Source of the DNA: Prorocentrum cordatum | Taxonomy: Eukaryota; Sar; Dinophyceae; Prorocentrales; Prorocentraceae | Reading direction: 5' to 3' | Length of the DNA stretch: 64,000 nt | NCBI GenBank assembly: GCA_963575745.1 | Contig: CAUYUJ010014347.1 | Location: 12,501-76,500 of the forward strand | Part shown: positions 39,891 to 51,159 of the stretch, piece after piece | Position numbering within the stretch: position 1 is the stretch's first letter | Layout of the letters: the number at the start of each line of letters is the position of its first letter | The notes under the pieces: model-generated | Told to the model about the DNA's origin: nothing | The model's database searches: none | The model's input: the letters and a program-made list of their open reading frames with translations, nothing else | Translations under genes and position numbers: made by a program

Positions 39891-40628
39891 CCCCCCAGGC
39901 TTCTGCAGGAACCCAGCATAGGCATTGCTTTGCCGATCGGCGCGAGCCCTCGCGCCCTCGCACCCCTCTCCCCCCCTGCATGGAGTAGATCGTTGCTGTT
40001 TGGGGCGCCCGTCTCACGCAGGTGGAGTCTCCCCCATAGGGCGCCCTGTTGCAGCAGACGCATGAAGTAGAGGTCCAGAGCCAGACCCCCCCCCGTCCCC
40101 CCCCCCCTCTTCGCCCAATGTCGAAACGCCGAATGAGAAAACGTTCACCTAGGACAGCGTATCGAACAACAACATCGTCGGATTTCTGGGCCCCTGTCGA
40201 TCGTCGTGTTCCTATCGTCCTCCTGGTGCTGCTCCTCCTGCGCCCGTTCCTCCTGCTTATCCCATAGGGAGCTCCACCGACGGCCCAAGTGGCTGCTTCG
40301 CATGCGCCCACCGGATACATGTTGGCACATTCTTCACGCGTTTCGTGGCCTTGTAGGGAGCTCCGCCGAATGCGGTGCATGCAACGACGGTGCTCACAAC
40401 TGCATATGGTTGGTTTCTTCGCCAGGCTAATTTGACAGGGATGGTGTGGTGGGGGCGGGGCGCATCGTGTTGGCTGCGCATGCTCCAAATGTGTAGGCAG
40501 AGTGCGGTTTGTAATGTTTTTTCACAGGGATGGTGGGGGGCGGGTCGGCATGGTGTCGGCATGGTTCCTCGTTGGACGCCGGTCGCCTGGGGGAGGGGGT
40601 GTACATTAATAAGGAACAGTGATCAAGC

Positions 40629-41180
40629 TACCCACCCGCCCGCAAGCCGCCTATCTCACTCCCACCCGCCCTCCCAACACATAAGTAACACCCGAGCCTG
40701 AGCATGTTCAGCGGTCGTCTTTGGATAGATAGTTACTGCGAACCAAAGCCGACCCCAGGTGCGCGACGCTTGGGCGAGGTGCGCCACGCGTGCCAGGGGC
40801 GCCACGCACGCCAGGCACCCCTGGGGCCCGAGCGTGCCAGGCACGCCTAGTGCACCAGATGCACCACGTGCTCCGAGTGCGCCAGGTGTGCCGCACACTC
40901 CAGCCGCGCCAGGTGCGCCACGTTCGGGGCACGTGCAGCGTCAGGTGCGCCTGCGCACGTGACAGCGCACATCGGGAAACATGTTGGCCCCCACCATCCT
41001 TGTCGAAAGCCAATGCCCATCATTGTGTCTGGTGGGCCTGCGCAACCCTTCCCGAGCAGGGGAAGGATGGGTAGAGAAAGCACAACTCGTTAAACATCCA
41101 CGTACGCCCAGAGAGCGGAGTGCGGAGCACAGCGAAGCGTCCCCCATCCCACAAGCTTCCAAACAAACCTCGCCTGCTAT
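40629..41180. repeat. dispersed repeat R1, copy 3
   Basis: The most complete copy. It aligns with 1-460 from CCCACCCGCCCGCAAGCC through TCTGGTGGGC, and with 640-870 in the GCGCCA-rich middle. Confidence 0.75.
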
Positions 41181-41252
41181 GTGAATGGTCATTCTGGCTG
41201 AACCCGTATTAGCGCAAGCTGCGCTGCGGCCTGTGCGCGGCGGTATCCAGTC

Positions 41253-41480
41253 ATGTCGCTTTCCTTCCAGGACGCATGCGTCGATGCCCCGGGCACAAGA
41301 GAGGATGGCAACGAGGACGAGGCGGATCGCAGATTGCGGCCCGTGCCGGATCGTACTCGGCCCGTCCACGCGCTCCACCTCCGTGCAGTTGGGGCAGGCG
41401 ACGACGCCGAATTATTCGACGACGGAACCGAGTCGGTGACCTGCTTGATCGCGTCCCCCAGGGCTGCCGTCACCGAGCCG
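41253..41480 (+). CDS. possible 5' exon of the PAS-like gene
   Basis: An ATG-initiated frame rich in Asp/Glu (ACVDAPGTREDGNEDEADRR ... GDDAELFDDGTESVTCLIAS) with codon composition unlike the repeats. It lies ~400 bp upstream of the PAS-like exon in another frame, as expected if an intron intervenes. No exact donor site can be named and the link is inference. Confidence 0.3.
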
Positions 41481-41868
41481 GAGCCACTGCGCGACCAGAG
41501 CCGGGCTCCAACGCTCCTTGCTCACGCGCCTCTCGGCGGCAAGGCCGATCCCCGTGCCAGCCCCACGCCAACCGGAGCCAGCTGGCAGCGTGTTTGCTCC
41601 GGCGAGCGAACTCAGGAAGTGTTGGAGTCGGCTGGGGGTCCGAGGTGGCCCAGTCCTGGTTCCGGCCAGCAGGACGGGGGGGGGTCGAGGTTCGAGGGTT
41701 TTTGTTCGAGAAGGGTGTTTGCCTTTTTCGATCTTTGGTCGAAAACGGATCAGGGGTGAAAACCTGCACCAGACCGACTCCAGGAGGGGTCCTGGGACCG
41801 ATTTTTTGCGCGGATGTGGCCTGATTTGTTTCTTCTCGACCTATCTTCTCGAGGTGCATTCAGTTCAG

Positions 41869-42324
41869 ATCCTCGGGTCGCCTCCAAAGGACTCGCTCTC
41901 GGACTTCTCGGACTCCTCGGATCAGCTTGGCGTCGGCATGCTCGAGAGCATGTACGCATATTTCAGGGTGCTCGAAGAAGGCTACCCTGTCACCACGTGC
42001 TCTCCTCGCTTCGCCTCGTTAGTTGGGTTGCCCCTTGACCAGATCAGATTGCTGGACTTGGTGTTCGACACGGAGGCGTTCATCATGCACGCGCAATTGC
42101 TGTGCAACCGAGCATATCAGAGCGGCGACTTGAAGGTCTCGACCATGTGCGCAAACGTCTGCTTGATGCCGGCCCGCAAGAGGACGGACCGTCGAATGTA
42201 CGGGTTCAGTGCCCACCTGGAACTCAGCATGGACCACAACAACAGTGCGGGTGACGTCGAAGAGTGGACGGTGCGGGCGCAGTTTCACGACGTCGCGAAG
42301 ACCCTGCTGCACGCTCGACCCTGA
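41869..42324 (+). CDS. PAS-like domain, probable terminal exon
   Basis: The frame ends at a TGA at 42322-42324. It is preceded by a pyrimidine-rich run and CAGTTCAG|ATC at 41867-41868, a good 3' splice site, so the exon is taken to start at 41869 (about 150 codons). The sequence GYPVTTCSPRFASLVGLPLD followed by a long helix (FDTEAFIMHAQLLCNRAY) and CANVCLMPARKRTDRRMYGF resembles the core of a PAS sensor fold: ligand-pocket strand, connecting helix, outer strands. Composition is ordinary, with no stops or repeats, which marks it out from the rest of the window. Ligand and partner are unknown, and the PAS reading is by pattern, not by a signature motif. Confidence 0.5.
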   Translation: MLGSPPKDSLSDFSDSSDQLGVGMLESMYAYFRVLEEGYPVTTCSPRFASLVGLPLDQIRLLDLVFDTEAFIMHAQLLCNRAYQSGDLKVSTMCANVCLMPARKRTDRRMYGFSAHLELSMDHNNSAGDVEEWTVRAQFHDVAKTLLHARP

Positions 42325-44250
42325 GGACCGCTAGCCCCTGCCCGGGAGTCCCAAGAGAGCTGCTGCGGCGGTGCGGGCCCGACGGGCGGACTGCAGCGCG
42401 GGCGGTCGCGGACTGCCCTGGCAAGTTGCCGCTGCTATCGGGGGAGGCGAAGCGGTGGGGATCGGCTCGGGGTGGCGGCAGGGGGAATCGGCGAGTGAGG
42501 GGGAATCGGCGACTCCAAAGGGTGTGGTTACGCTGGGGTGTGGTTTGCGATGTGCGCCGTTGGAGCCTGGGGGGGGCACCTTGTTGCCCTCCTCGGGCTT
42601 CCTCGGGGCGCGGCGGAGAACTCGGTCGAGGTCCTCGCCCGCCCTTCAGGGTGCGGGTTGCAAGCCGCACCATTTGCAAGCCACGCCATGCTGAGTCGCC
42701 GAGGGAAATGCCGACTCCGAATCGACCAACCGTCACCAGACGTGGTCTGGGTGCCCTGCCCTGTGCAGGGACGCTGGGCTTCGCCATCGCACGCCGAATC
42801 ATTGGCAACACGTCGCCGGCGTCTCGTCGATTCCAGGCCGATGCTTCTCGTGCACCCTTTTCACCCCCTCCTCGGGCCAGCAGCCCCCGTTCTCCGAGGG
42901 CGACGGCAGTTTTTACCGTCCGGAAGGGGGTCCCATGGCCGTGGCGGCCCCGAGAACGACGACACCCATCGCGCGGAGCTCGGCGCGTATGGGATTACCC
43001 ACAGTGACCTCGGCATGCTTACATGCCATCCTGCATTCTTTCAAGCGGACAGAAGCGCAGCCCACATCTTACCAACAGCGTGAGACTTCCCTCCCCAAAC
43101 ACTTAAGCTCGCAGCGACTGTGCAATTCTGCCCTGACAGAGGTTGGAGTCGCATTATGCGCATGCGTTCTCTGACATGACGTCATCATGCGCTTAGTCAT
43201 CATGCGCTTAAGAAGCACGTGACGCATGAGCACACGAAGCGTGATTCGCCTTCGGGGCGCCTGGCCTGCGTGCCGTCAACTGCCGGGTTTGAAGGATTTG
43301 CTGCCCGAATCATGTGTGAGCCTCCTGTGCAGCCCTGCCCCCACGCAATTTTCTACGGCAGTGGTGAACACCCGCCGCGAGAATTTGGTCTGGGTGGTGT
43401 CCATCCAGTTGTTCATGCGGTTTATCGATGCATGCTCGTGGTTGGCGGGGCGATACAGATACAGAAATGCACATAGTCGCCAGACGTGCAAGGTTGACCT
43501 CGGAGGAGGCCCACTCGAGACAACGGCGGCTCTGCCGCCTGGCCGCACGGCCCCAACCCGCTCAGACTCGGTCCCTCGACCCTTCTGGGTTCGTCCTGGC
43601 CAGTTTTCTGATCCGGATCCGGTCGTGGCGACGAGAAGCGTCCAGCGGGCTTCAAGAGCGAGGGAAGGCCGCCGCAATCTCGATTTGCCCTTCTCCGACT
43701 TCCTCTCCCGCCCGATGTCCAGTCACCTCATCCTGCGCTCATTTCTGGTGGTGCAGACGCTGCGCGCTGGACGCCGGAAGCGGGGTTTTCGAAGGCCAGG
43801 GAGTGCATAAGGCACGGCGCCTGTCGATCCTGCAATTTTTTTGGTATTGCAGGATATATGGCTGGCTGTGCGCTGGGGTGGAGGGCAGAGGGGGCCGGCT
43901 TTCTTGCCCGCGGTGTTCCTCAGCAGCCATCCTGCCTCTTGAAAAGCCTTCTCTCTCCGACGCCGCAGACTCCGAGGCGGGAATTTACACATGACCACCG
44001 CCTGGAGGGTCAGTTTTCGGAGCCTCGGCAGGCGGTGGATATGAACGTATTCGGGCTCCCGGGGGCCGAAACATGTCGGTATCCATCGCCCGCTGGGGCA
44101 CCAGGACGTCGGTTCCCAGGCGGTGGTTATGGATACGTCCCCGCCTCGCACAGACGGCTTCTCAGAAGGCGCGCGGGCCTCTGAGAAGCTCGCCACCTTC
44201 CGAGGAAGGCCAGCCGCCTATCCCCTCCGCCCGGGGAGTCAATAGGAGTC
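42325..44250. other. no gene recognised; small hairpins
   Basis: Contains GGGGGAATCGGCGA repetitions (42480-42520), a TCATCATGCGCTTAAG repeat with nearby ATGACGTCAT palindrome (43170-43215), a perfect 10-bp hairpin at 43827-43855, and inverted CACCGCCTGG/CCAGGCGGTGG blocks at 44000-44125. Several open frames of 150-250 codons exist but have no motif, and GC-rich sequence makes them likely by chance. Confidence 0.35.
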
Positions 44251-44256
44251 AGCCAC

Positions 44257-44414
44257 GCGGAGAGGGGGGTGGGTTGAGGGGGGAGGGCTTCTTAGAAGCA
44301 CCCCTGCTTCTTAGAAGGCGCGGGTCTTCTCTATAGATGTAGGGCCCGCGCCTTCTGAGAAAAAGGCTCCTTCTAGGAAGCCCTCCCCCAACCCCCCACC
44401 CCCTTGTGCGCGCT
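44257..44414. mobile_element. foldback family F3, copy b
   Basis: Left GCGGAGAGGGGGGTGGGTTG ... GGGCTTCTTAGAAG pairs with right CTTCTAGGAAGCCCTCCCCC ... CCCCTTGTGCGCGC. Inside is a second hairpin, GAAGGCGCGGGTCTTCTC with GGCCCGCGCCTTCTGAGAA. The same arm layout occurs at 24271-24373. Confidence 0.65.
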
Positions 44415-44541
44415 GCCAAAGGAGGCAGCAGCGCGCGCTGCGCTGCTTTCCGTTCTGGCCTTCACGCTCTTTCGTTTTTTTCCGCTTGCATGTCTAGATT
44501 CGTCCGCCTTCACGCTCCTTCGTTTTTTCCGCCTGAGCGGT

Positions 44542-44701
44542 GATGGGCATGTTTTCCACCGCCACGCCACCACCATAGTAAGAGGGGGAGGGGGTTCTCC
44601 TCCCCCTCCTCCTCCTCCTCCTCCTCCTTCTCCTCCTCCTCCTCCTCCTCCTCCTTCCCCCCTCCAACTTGTGCTGGTGGTTGTGGAACACGTGCCATTC
44701 A
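44542..44701. mobile_element. foldback family F2, copy b, with (TCC)n core and TSD
   Basis: Left GATGGGCATGTTTTCCACCG, right CTCCAACTTGTGCTGGTGGT (continuing TGTGGAACACGTGCCATTC), inverted as in copy a with more divergence. The core is (TCC)n. GAGCGGT flanks it exactly at 44535-44541 and 44702-44708. Confidence 0.75.
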
Positions 44702-44829
44702 GAGCGGTCCTGACTTGCAAGGGAATGCTTCCCCCTTCAGTAAAAAGAGCATCGGACGCTTCTCCACGTGATCACCACAAGTTTGCACATCACCAGCTGC
44801 ACTGCCGGGCGATTCCGCCACTGAGCTGG

Positions 44830-45070
44830 GGTGAGCGCCTGAGGGGGGCGGCTTGGAGGCTTCTTACAGGCCTCTTGGACTGTCTGGTACCTTCGGAGTC
44901 CATCTCTGGGATCTCTATGTGTGCTTTCGCGATGCATTGGAACTCTCTTCGGAGTCATTGGTCCCTGGTTGGGCCGTCTCGGGGGCCTTACGGGCTATCT
45001 TGGGGCCTTCTGGGGTGCATCTTGGACCATCTTTGGGGCCTCTTCGGCCGTCTTGTGTTTTCGAAGGCTT
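44830..45070 (+). repeat. CTTGGGGCC-type repeat
   Basis: GCCTCTTGGACTGTC, GGGGCCTTACGGG and CTTTGGGGCCTCTTCGG blocks, the same style as the 30250-30560 and 57815-58030 tracts. Confidence 0.45.
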
Positions 45071-45079
45071 GACAATGCG

Positions 45080-45990
45080 TGAATGCTAACATTGGAACAG
45101 GCATTGGGGAACACTTATGTTAATCCCAACCATCATGTGGTGTTGAGTCTTCGTTTTGAAGTGACCGCGTCCCGCTCCTCCTTCCCTCTCCAGTCAATGT
45201 ACCCCTTCGCGCCATCTGGTTCCTGCCCTTCTCGCCACACTTGCGTTGCTTGCACTGCTTGCTGCTCTTCTTGACTTTAATACTACCTGAAGCTGTTTGG
45301 CTCAGGTAAGACAGAAAACGAGCGGGCTGGCTTGCACGCGCGCGCCGAGGGGTCGTTCCCTCGTCGTCGTCGTGTCGTCGGCCGGCCGGCCTCCTCCCTT
45401 CAGGGTTGTACCTGTTGCTTGCTCAACGGCATTTTCCTTTCTTGCCGATGTCTCCTGTGGCGCCCAGTGACTATGGGACATGATCGGGACAAATTGCAGG
45501 GATAACGAACATCCAGGCCAAAGGCTGGATATCATCCGGAATGGCGGCACAGCCGTTCGCTTCGCAGAGTATGGGATCTCAAGAAAGAGGGTTCGGAAGG
45601 ACAGATCGTCAAGGGTCTTCCGAACATGATCGAATGAGCGTTTTGGACCGGCGGGATACATCGAATATTCCTCCCGATAAGAAAGACACATTTAAGCTAT
45701 TCGATTATACAGAGGGAGATTCATCAGTTGATTCAGAGAAAAATCTAAGGTGTTAAGCCCTGGTTGAAGGGGTGGCAAAGCCAGAGCTTCGCCAGGGAAG
45801 TTGTCTGAAGTAGTTGTGGCACATGTTGGCTATCCGAAGATGATAGACATTGATTTTTAGATTCAGAGATTGCTAGATACCGAATACTTCGAGGCATCGG
45901 GCGTCGACCGCCAGAGTGCTGGGCTGGGGGCGCTGTTCAGTGCGCATTGCATGGGCAGGGTGAAGATGTGAGTTATGCACAGAAGAAGGT
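45080..45990. other. no gene recognised; left flank of the copia element
   Basis: An ATG frame at 45541-45756 (71 codons, Asp/Ser/Arg-rich) has no motif; it could be the start of the copia gag or chance. No sequence here is repeated to the right of 56800, so a 5' LTR could not be recognised. Confidence 0.3.
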
Positions 45991-46002
45991 AGTTCGCATT
46001 CA

Positions 46003-47845
46003 ATGGAGTTCACTTCGCCCCGCCCGTCACGTCATTTAGAACCTCTCCTTGATATATGTGACAATATTGATCATAGTCGAGCAATGATTGAGGCAAGTCA
46101 GAACGCTATCCTTGATTCAGATGATGAAAGGCTAACCCGAGGTGGAGACTCATCGGCGCATCCGATAGGAGTCTCCCCTGACGTTGCGCGCAGTAGACGG
46201 AGTGCGCGAGAAGTTGCAGGGGCGACTCCTCGTCCATTGACGAAGACACGAGGGAATGATAGTGATGACCTAAATGTTTCGCCCTTGCCACATGGTTTCT
46301 TCGAGCCCGACTGCCCCCCACCCGGGATCGGGGTCAGGCCCGATTTTTTTCCGCCCAGGAACTTGATGAGCTCGTCGATCAGGATGAACGAGATGAGAGG
46401 GCGGTGAACGTGGACGCGGGCGATTCCAAGAGGGGTGCGAGGACGAGAGAACGGCGCGCGCCTGCCCAGAATAGCGGGAGGGGGCGATGCAGGAAGGCCC
46501 CCGGGGCCGGGCGTTCCAGCTCCAGGGGGTTGAATGCTTTCGATGTGCCAAGAACGTCAACCACTAGGGCCACCAGCAGTCTTTCGATATGGGAAGTTTG
46601 CTGGAATGCCCGCCTAATGCGCCATCCCTGCGCTGAGAGTCGAAGGCCTGTGTGTTCTCGATGCTCGAATGTTTGCCCCAAGTGTAATCTTGCATGGCTT
46701 TGCATGATTGCATCGCAATGGAAGGGCGCAGTTGCCATCGCCTTGCGATTCAGGAATGGGGCGAGAGGAACTCGAGAACGAGGGTTCGCGTGCAACGAAT
46801 TCTTGCTGAGGTGCAGGGCAATGAGCAGGCGGCCGATGGGGGCCCGACGCCAACTTCCGATTTCCGAAGCCGAACATCAGATTATTGCGCAGAGGATGGC
46901 ACATGACAAGACCGCTGTTGTCGAATATGCGCACAAGGTGACGCGACGTGCTGAGGCCGACGCGGCAGGCGTCGCGGATGAAGCAAATGGGCGTCTTGTC
47001 CAGGAGGAGAATGGAAAGTTGAGGATTCAGAACGCAGCAGAAAAAAACTTGCGATTGACCCCCGACAGAAAGCAGAAAGAGAGAAAGCTGCATATAAAGA
47101 GATGGCTCATGCTGCGAGGCGGGAGGGATAGATAGAGGCCCGAGAAAAAAAGCAACGCGAGAAACATCAGGAGCTTCGAAATCAGCTCAAAGCTGCGGGG
47201 CGTGAGGCCGAAAGAGTGAAGTCGGAAGCGTTGCTGGCCCTTAGAGAAAAAGAACAGAACATCCAAGCGACTAGAGCAGAGGATCAGGGGAAAATGGTCG
47301 AGGCATCGGATCGTTTGAAGGGGCGAGCAGAGGAACATATAAGAAGCAATGTCATCGCAAACCTGGCTGTGAGCGAAGAAAACAGAAGGCTCAAATTCGA
47401 CCTTGAGCAGAGAAGAATAGAACAACAGGTTGCCGCAACAACGGCACAGCCGACGCATGTTGAGCCACCTCCTGCCCCAACGGTAGCCCGGCCTGGCCGG
47501 GGGAAAAGCGTATTGGGGGCGTGTGCAACGCCGGGCGGCTCGAATCAGACACGTTACCTTTGTATGCGGCCTTCGCCTAATGTATGCATGAGTTGCTTGA
47601 GGCGCGCGCGCGATGCTCCTCTGGATTCGGGTGTTCAACGCTGCGACGCATGTGCTCGGGGGAAAACTTTGGGCCACCAGGGCGAGGGGGGCGCGATGCA
47701 TGAACCTCGGAACGCGCCTGGCGCCCAGAGCTCGAGTAACTGCCCTATCGAGAAGGCGCCGAGACACTCGGCCTTGCCTAGAAACGGTAATCCTGAATGC
47801 CAGATGAGCAATCTCGCCGACATAATGGGAATGTCGCTGTTGTAG
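46003..47845 (+). pseudogene. copia gag, N-terminal coiled-coil part
   Basis: Three frames in succession: an acidic segment (46003-46407), an Arg-rich one (46404-47135) and 47216-47845, the last carrying HQELRNQLKAAGREAERV and AVSEENRRLKFDLEQRRIEQ, long charged helices of coiled-coil type. The 47216-47845 frame is the frame of the capsid part downstream, separated by TAG 47843-47845 and TAG 47957-47959. Likely the self-association region of Gag. Confidence 0.45.
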
Positions 47846-47959
47846 CCAGAAAGGTCGAATCATGATGAAATGCCATTGTTGACCGCTCCGGCGACGCCCG
47901 CGGTTTCTCTTGCGAAATCACATGTCGCCCCTGGGCCAGCTGTTGAGGGGCTTCAGTAG

Positions 47960-48835
47960 ATGAAGGGGCGCAAAGTGTCAGTCCTGGGAATGGCCCCTTT
48001 CAATGCGAAGATATCGAGTCACCCGAACACTCTTGACCTGGCCGGTCAGGCTTCCCCCCTTTCACCGCCGGCGCAGCCGCTGCGTTTGGGGGGGGGGGGG
48101 GGGGGCGTAGGTCAGGGAGGTAAAGGCGATGATCAGAGGGATGACCAGAGCACAGCCCCCAGCACAGGAATGCTTGTTGCATTAGCGCGGGGCGACATGG
48201 GTAAGTCCAAACCGCCCAGGGGCCCTCCAGGGAAACCGGGCGATGGCGGCGACCCAGACGGAGACGGCGGCGGGGAATCGAATGGTCAGAATTATCCCGC
48301 GTGGCGAGCTCCTAATGACAACGCAATGGGCATCGCTCGGAGGAGCTATGCAAACAATAAGGAATGTAATTTACTCGATATACCGAGCGTTCAGACCCTT
48401 CGGGAGTGGAAACAGCATTGCATAGGGGCTGCAGCCGGCTTGTGGCATGATGTTCACGCGACACAAACATGGGTCAGCGAGGCAATGAATCCTGAGGTGC
48501 CTAAGGAGAATCTTACAGACTTTGGTGGACTGATGCGTCTGGATGCGATAATAGCAACACATTTGCTTGGGAAGTGTGCGAACATGAAACGAAGTGAATG
48601 TCTGTCGATACAACGCACGAACGTCTTATCGCAACTCAATCGCATGGAACATTCATGTCAGATAGAGGGTCGTCTCTTAACGGGGCGCGACATGATGCGG
48701 GCCATCTGCGTCTGGTGTTCTGTTAGGTCTCGTAGCGGGCAACATTGCATATGTCGAGATCTCTTCAAGTTGACCATTGATAGACAGAAGCCCGATCAGG
48801 ACCTGTATTACTTCTATAGTGAGTGGGTGGAATGA
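47960..48835 (+). pseudogene. copia gag, capsid-like part
   Basis: A 291-codon frame. After a Gly-rich hinge it reads CNLLDIPSVQTLREWKQHCI, then MRLDAIIATHLLGKC, LLTGRDMMRAICVWC and DLYYFYSEW at the end. The pattern 'lxxlpxxWrxxxxxxv ... LDxxlaxaL ... GrxllxxI ... FxxxW' fits the helical capsid core of dinoflagellate copia Gag. It begins at an ATG directly after a TAG, so the ATG is probably an internal Met of a longer ancestral ORF. Confidence 0.6.
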
Positions 48836-49051
48836 AGGCGTCGATGCATGCTCATTTCTACGACCAAATACGACAGGTTCCCAGGCTCCACCCGGTCGTG
48901 CAGTGGTATGATTCGCCCGCCGATCCTCCAGGCACAGGAATGAGAACCTATCAATGGCTGTTGCTCCAAGTTGAGTATGATGCGGGACAGATAACAGTGA
49001 GCCACTTCGGAACATGAGTTTACCTTCAATTCCAGGAATAGACAAGCTCGT

Positions 49052-49863
49052 TTGCGAGGTGGAAAGGTTGAGGGCGGCGGGGGCGGAAAAAGAGCCTCTG
49101 CCATTGCAGCGACGATCCAACGGCTAGGATTGTCTACAGTTAAGTTGGCGAGTGGACGCACGAAGAATGAGACGACTTGTAAGTTCGTGAGACAAGGGAA
49201 GAGTTGTCCTGCAGCAGGTCAAGGTTGTCCTTATAGGTTGTCCTTCTGATCGTAGGAAACCGAATGCACCCGCCGCGCCAGCGCAGCGGGGGGCTGCTGG
49301 CGACAGTCGGAGTGTTGGCAGAAAGAATGTTCGCAACGGCAAGAATAACCGATCGGTGAGCAGAGGCCCAAGAGGAAAATATCGGCCTCGCTCTTCAACG
49401 CCATCGACTAAGTTCAGTAACTCGAACGCGACGCAATCGCGGGCGAGGGCCCCATCGGTAGCTTCGAAAGAACAACAGAGCAATATGGTGTGTTATGCAC
49501 GGTCACGTGGCCCTCGGAACTGCAAGGGCCCTCAGGGTGGCTGTTGCGGGCGATGCAGAGGCCTGACCGATGCTGTAAAGATCAGACGCGATAAGTATGA
49601 GGAGGCGCAGCTTAAGGCTGGCAGGTCTCTAGGATACCAGAGAACGACTCGACGAGCCGATTCCGCAACTGCGAATGCTACGGAAGCATCTCCGGCTAAT
49701 GCCCCAAGAAGCAGGGATTCGAGCACGGATCGGAAGACAAAAAACCCGAGGGAAAGGCAAAGGAAAAGAGAAGGTCAAGCCGTGCAAAATGTTCGCGGAG
49801 ATTGGATCTTGCTCACGGGGTAAAGATTGTTGGTTTGCGAAGAACACACCGAATCACCCGTGA
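49052..49863 (+). pseudogene. copia gag, two CCCH-type zinc knuckles
   Basis: First motif CKFVRQGKSCPAAGQGCPYR (to 49249), the C-x8-C-x5-C core of a CCCH finger with the final His replaced. Second motif PCKMFAEIGSCSRGKDCWF at ~49774-49830, in another frame, again with its last ligand unclear. CCCH fingers in place of CCHC knuckles are usual in dinoflagellate copia Gag and would bind element RNA. The segment between them is basic and disordered-looking. Confidence 0.55.
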
Positions 49864-50005
49864 CGATGGCTTAGCGCTGACCTGTCATGGGTCAGTGCTA
49901 AGGGGGTCGTCGCATATGTTTCTTTTACCTTGCTGACAGTCATTAACTTTCTGAGCGGTTGGTCACGGCGATTCAACTGGTCAAATAGTTGCTGGGGGAC
50001 AGGAC

Positions 50006-51151
50006 ATGTCCTTGCTGGCACGGCCAGTCGAGTCGTCGCTGCCTGCCCAGCACCATTGGCCAACATCTCACGTGACCCACGAACTATCTCAGAAGTACGA
50101 CACGTTGAGGTTGGCTTCAACAAGGCATGTTGTTTTTATGCGACCAGATTTTCCGAGGAAGCTGCCCCCTTGCTGCTATTCAACAGGAACGAGGAGAGAG
50201 GTTGACCAGCCTCGTCACTTTCCCTGTTCATATCGAACCCCATTCCTAAAGAGACAATCGTATTTTTCTGTAAAGAACTTCCATGAGAAAAGCTGCATCG
50301 TGACTGCGAAGACGGGAAGATGCAAGCATGGTGCGATGTTTCACCCATCCACCCGAGAGCCGACCATCACTCGGAGGAAGACGCGTCGTCACAGCCCAAT
50401 GGAGCTGGTTTCGAGCGTTTCGGACAGGTGGAGGTTCCCAAAGGAGGAACACGGACGGATGACAGCTGAATGGAAAATTGCATCGAGAGATGCACAGCTC
50501 AGAGCGTCCGATTTGGCCGAAGAAGCATGGCATCTTTGGCTTGCCTCTGGAGAAAATGGATGCGCCACCCAGCGTGGCACAGCCGCTGCCGGGCGTGGAA
50601 AGAAGTTGCCTGTGCACCTCGGCGCGTTTAGTCTCATAGCCTGCGCCAGCTGTGGGTACAATCTCATCGCAGACAGATTACATCGTGCTGCAGGCGCAAT
50701 GGGAAGAATCGAACGATTGTGATTCGATCACCTTGAAAACTGCCGGTGGTTCCTCGCGGGCCTTCGCATCTGTTTGCGTCGCGTGTCCGATTTGTTTAAT
50801 GGAAGTTTCGATGCGCTCGTCGTGCCGGACACGCCGGCTGTCATTTCAGTCGGAGAGCGGTGCATGGATCACGGCTTTAGATGCGTTTGGCTAGCAGGCC
50901 AACGGCCTTCTTTACTTCTGCCCAACGGTCACAGAGTAGACCTGATTGTTGAGGGCAAGATGCCATACTTGACCCTATCAGGCAGACAGGCGCTGGGTCA
51001 GTGGATGTGCGGGGTTGCCGCCGGACAGACTGTTCTTCCCGAGCGGTGGTGTTGCGCGACGCCGGGCGCCGAGACATTTCTGGGCGACGTGGGATCTGCG
51101 AGAGGCCCCCCGCCCCACTCCATTCAGAGTCGCGTAACATTAGAACATTAG
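50006..51151 (+). pseudogene. copia aspartic protease region, active site altered
   Basis: Fragments over two or three frames: ACASCGYNLIADRLHRAAGA (where a DTG-type active site is expected), SITLKTAGGSSRAFASVCVA, then DALVVPDTPAVISVGERCMD ... FRCVWLAGQRPSLLLPNG (50774-51000). The 'LPDTPAVxSxGxRC' segment is characteristic of the protease-integrase junction in these elements. The catalytic Asp-Thr-Gly is not present at its expected place, so the enzyme would be dead. Confidence 0.5.
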
Positions 51152-51159
51152 ACTTGCAC

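Noticed and set aside
45290-45315. Spliced-leader RNA gene-like TTTGGCTCAGGTAAG
   Set aside because: Only the last ~10 bases of the leader match, plus a generic donor-like GTAAG; no upstream CCGTAGCCA.
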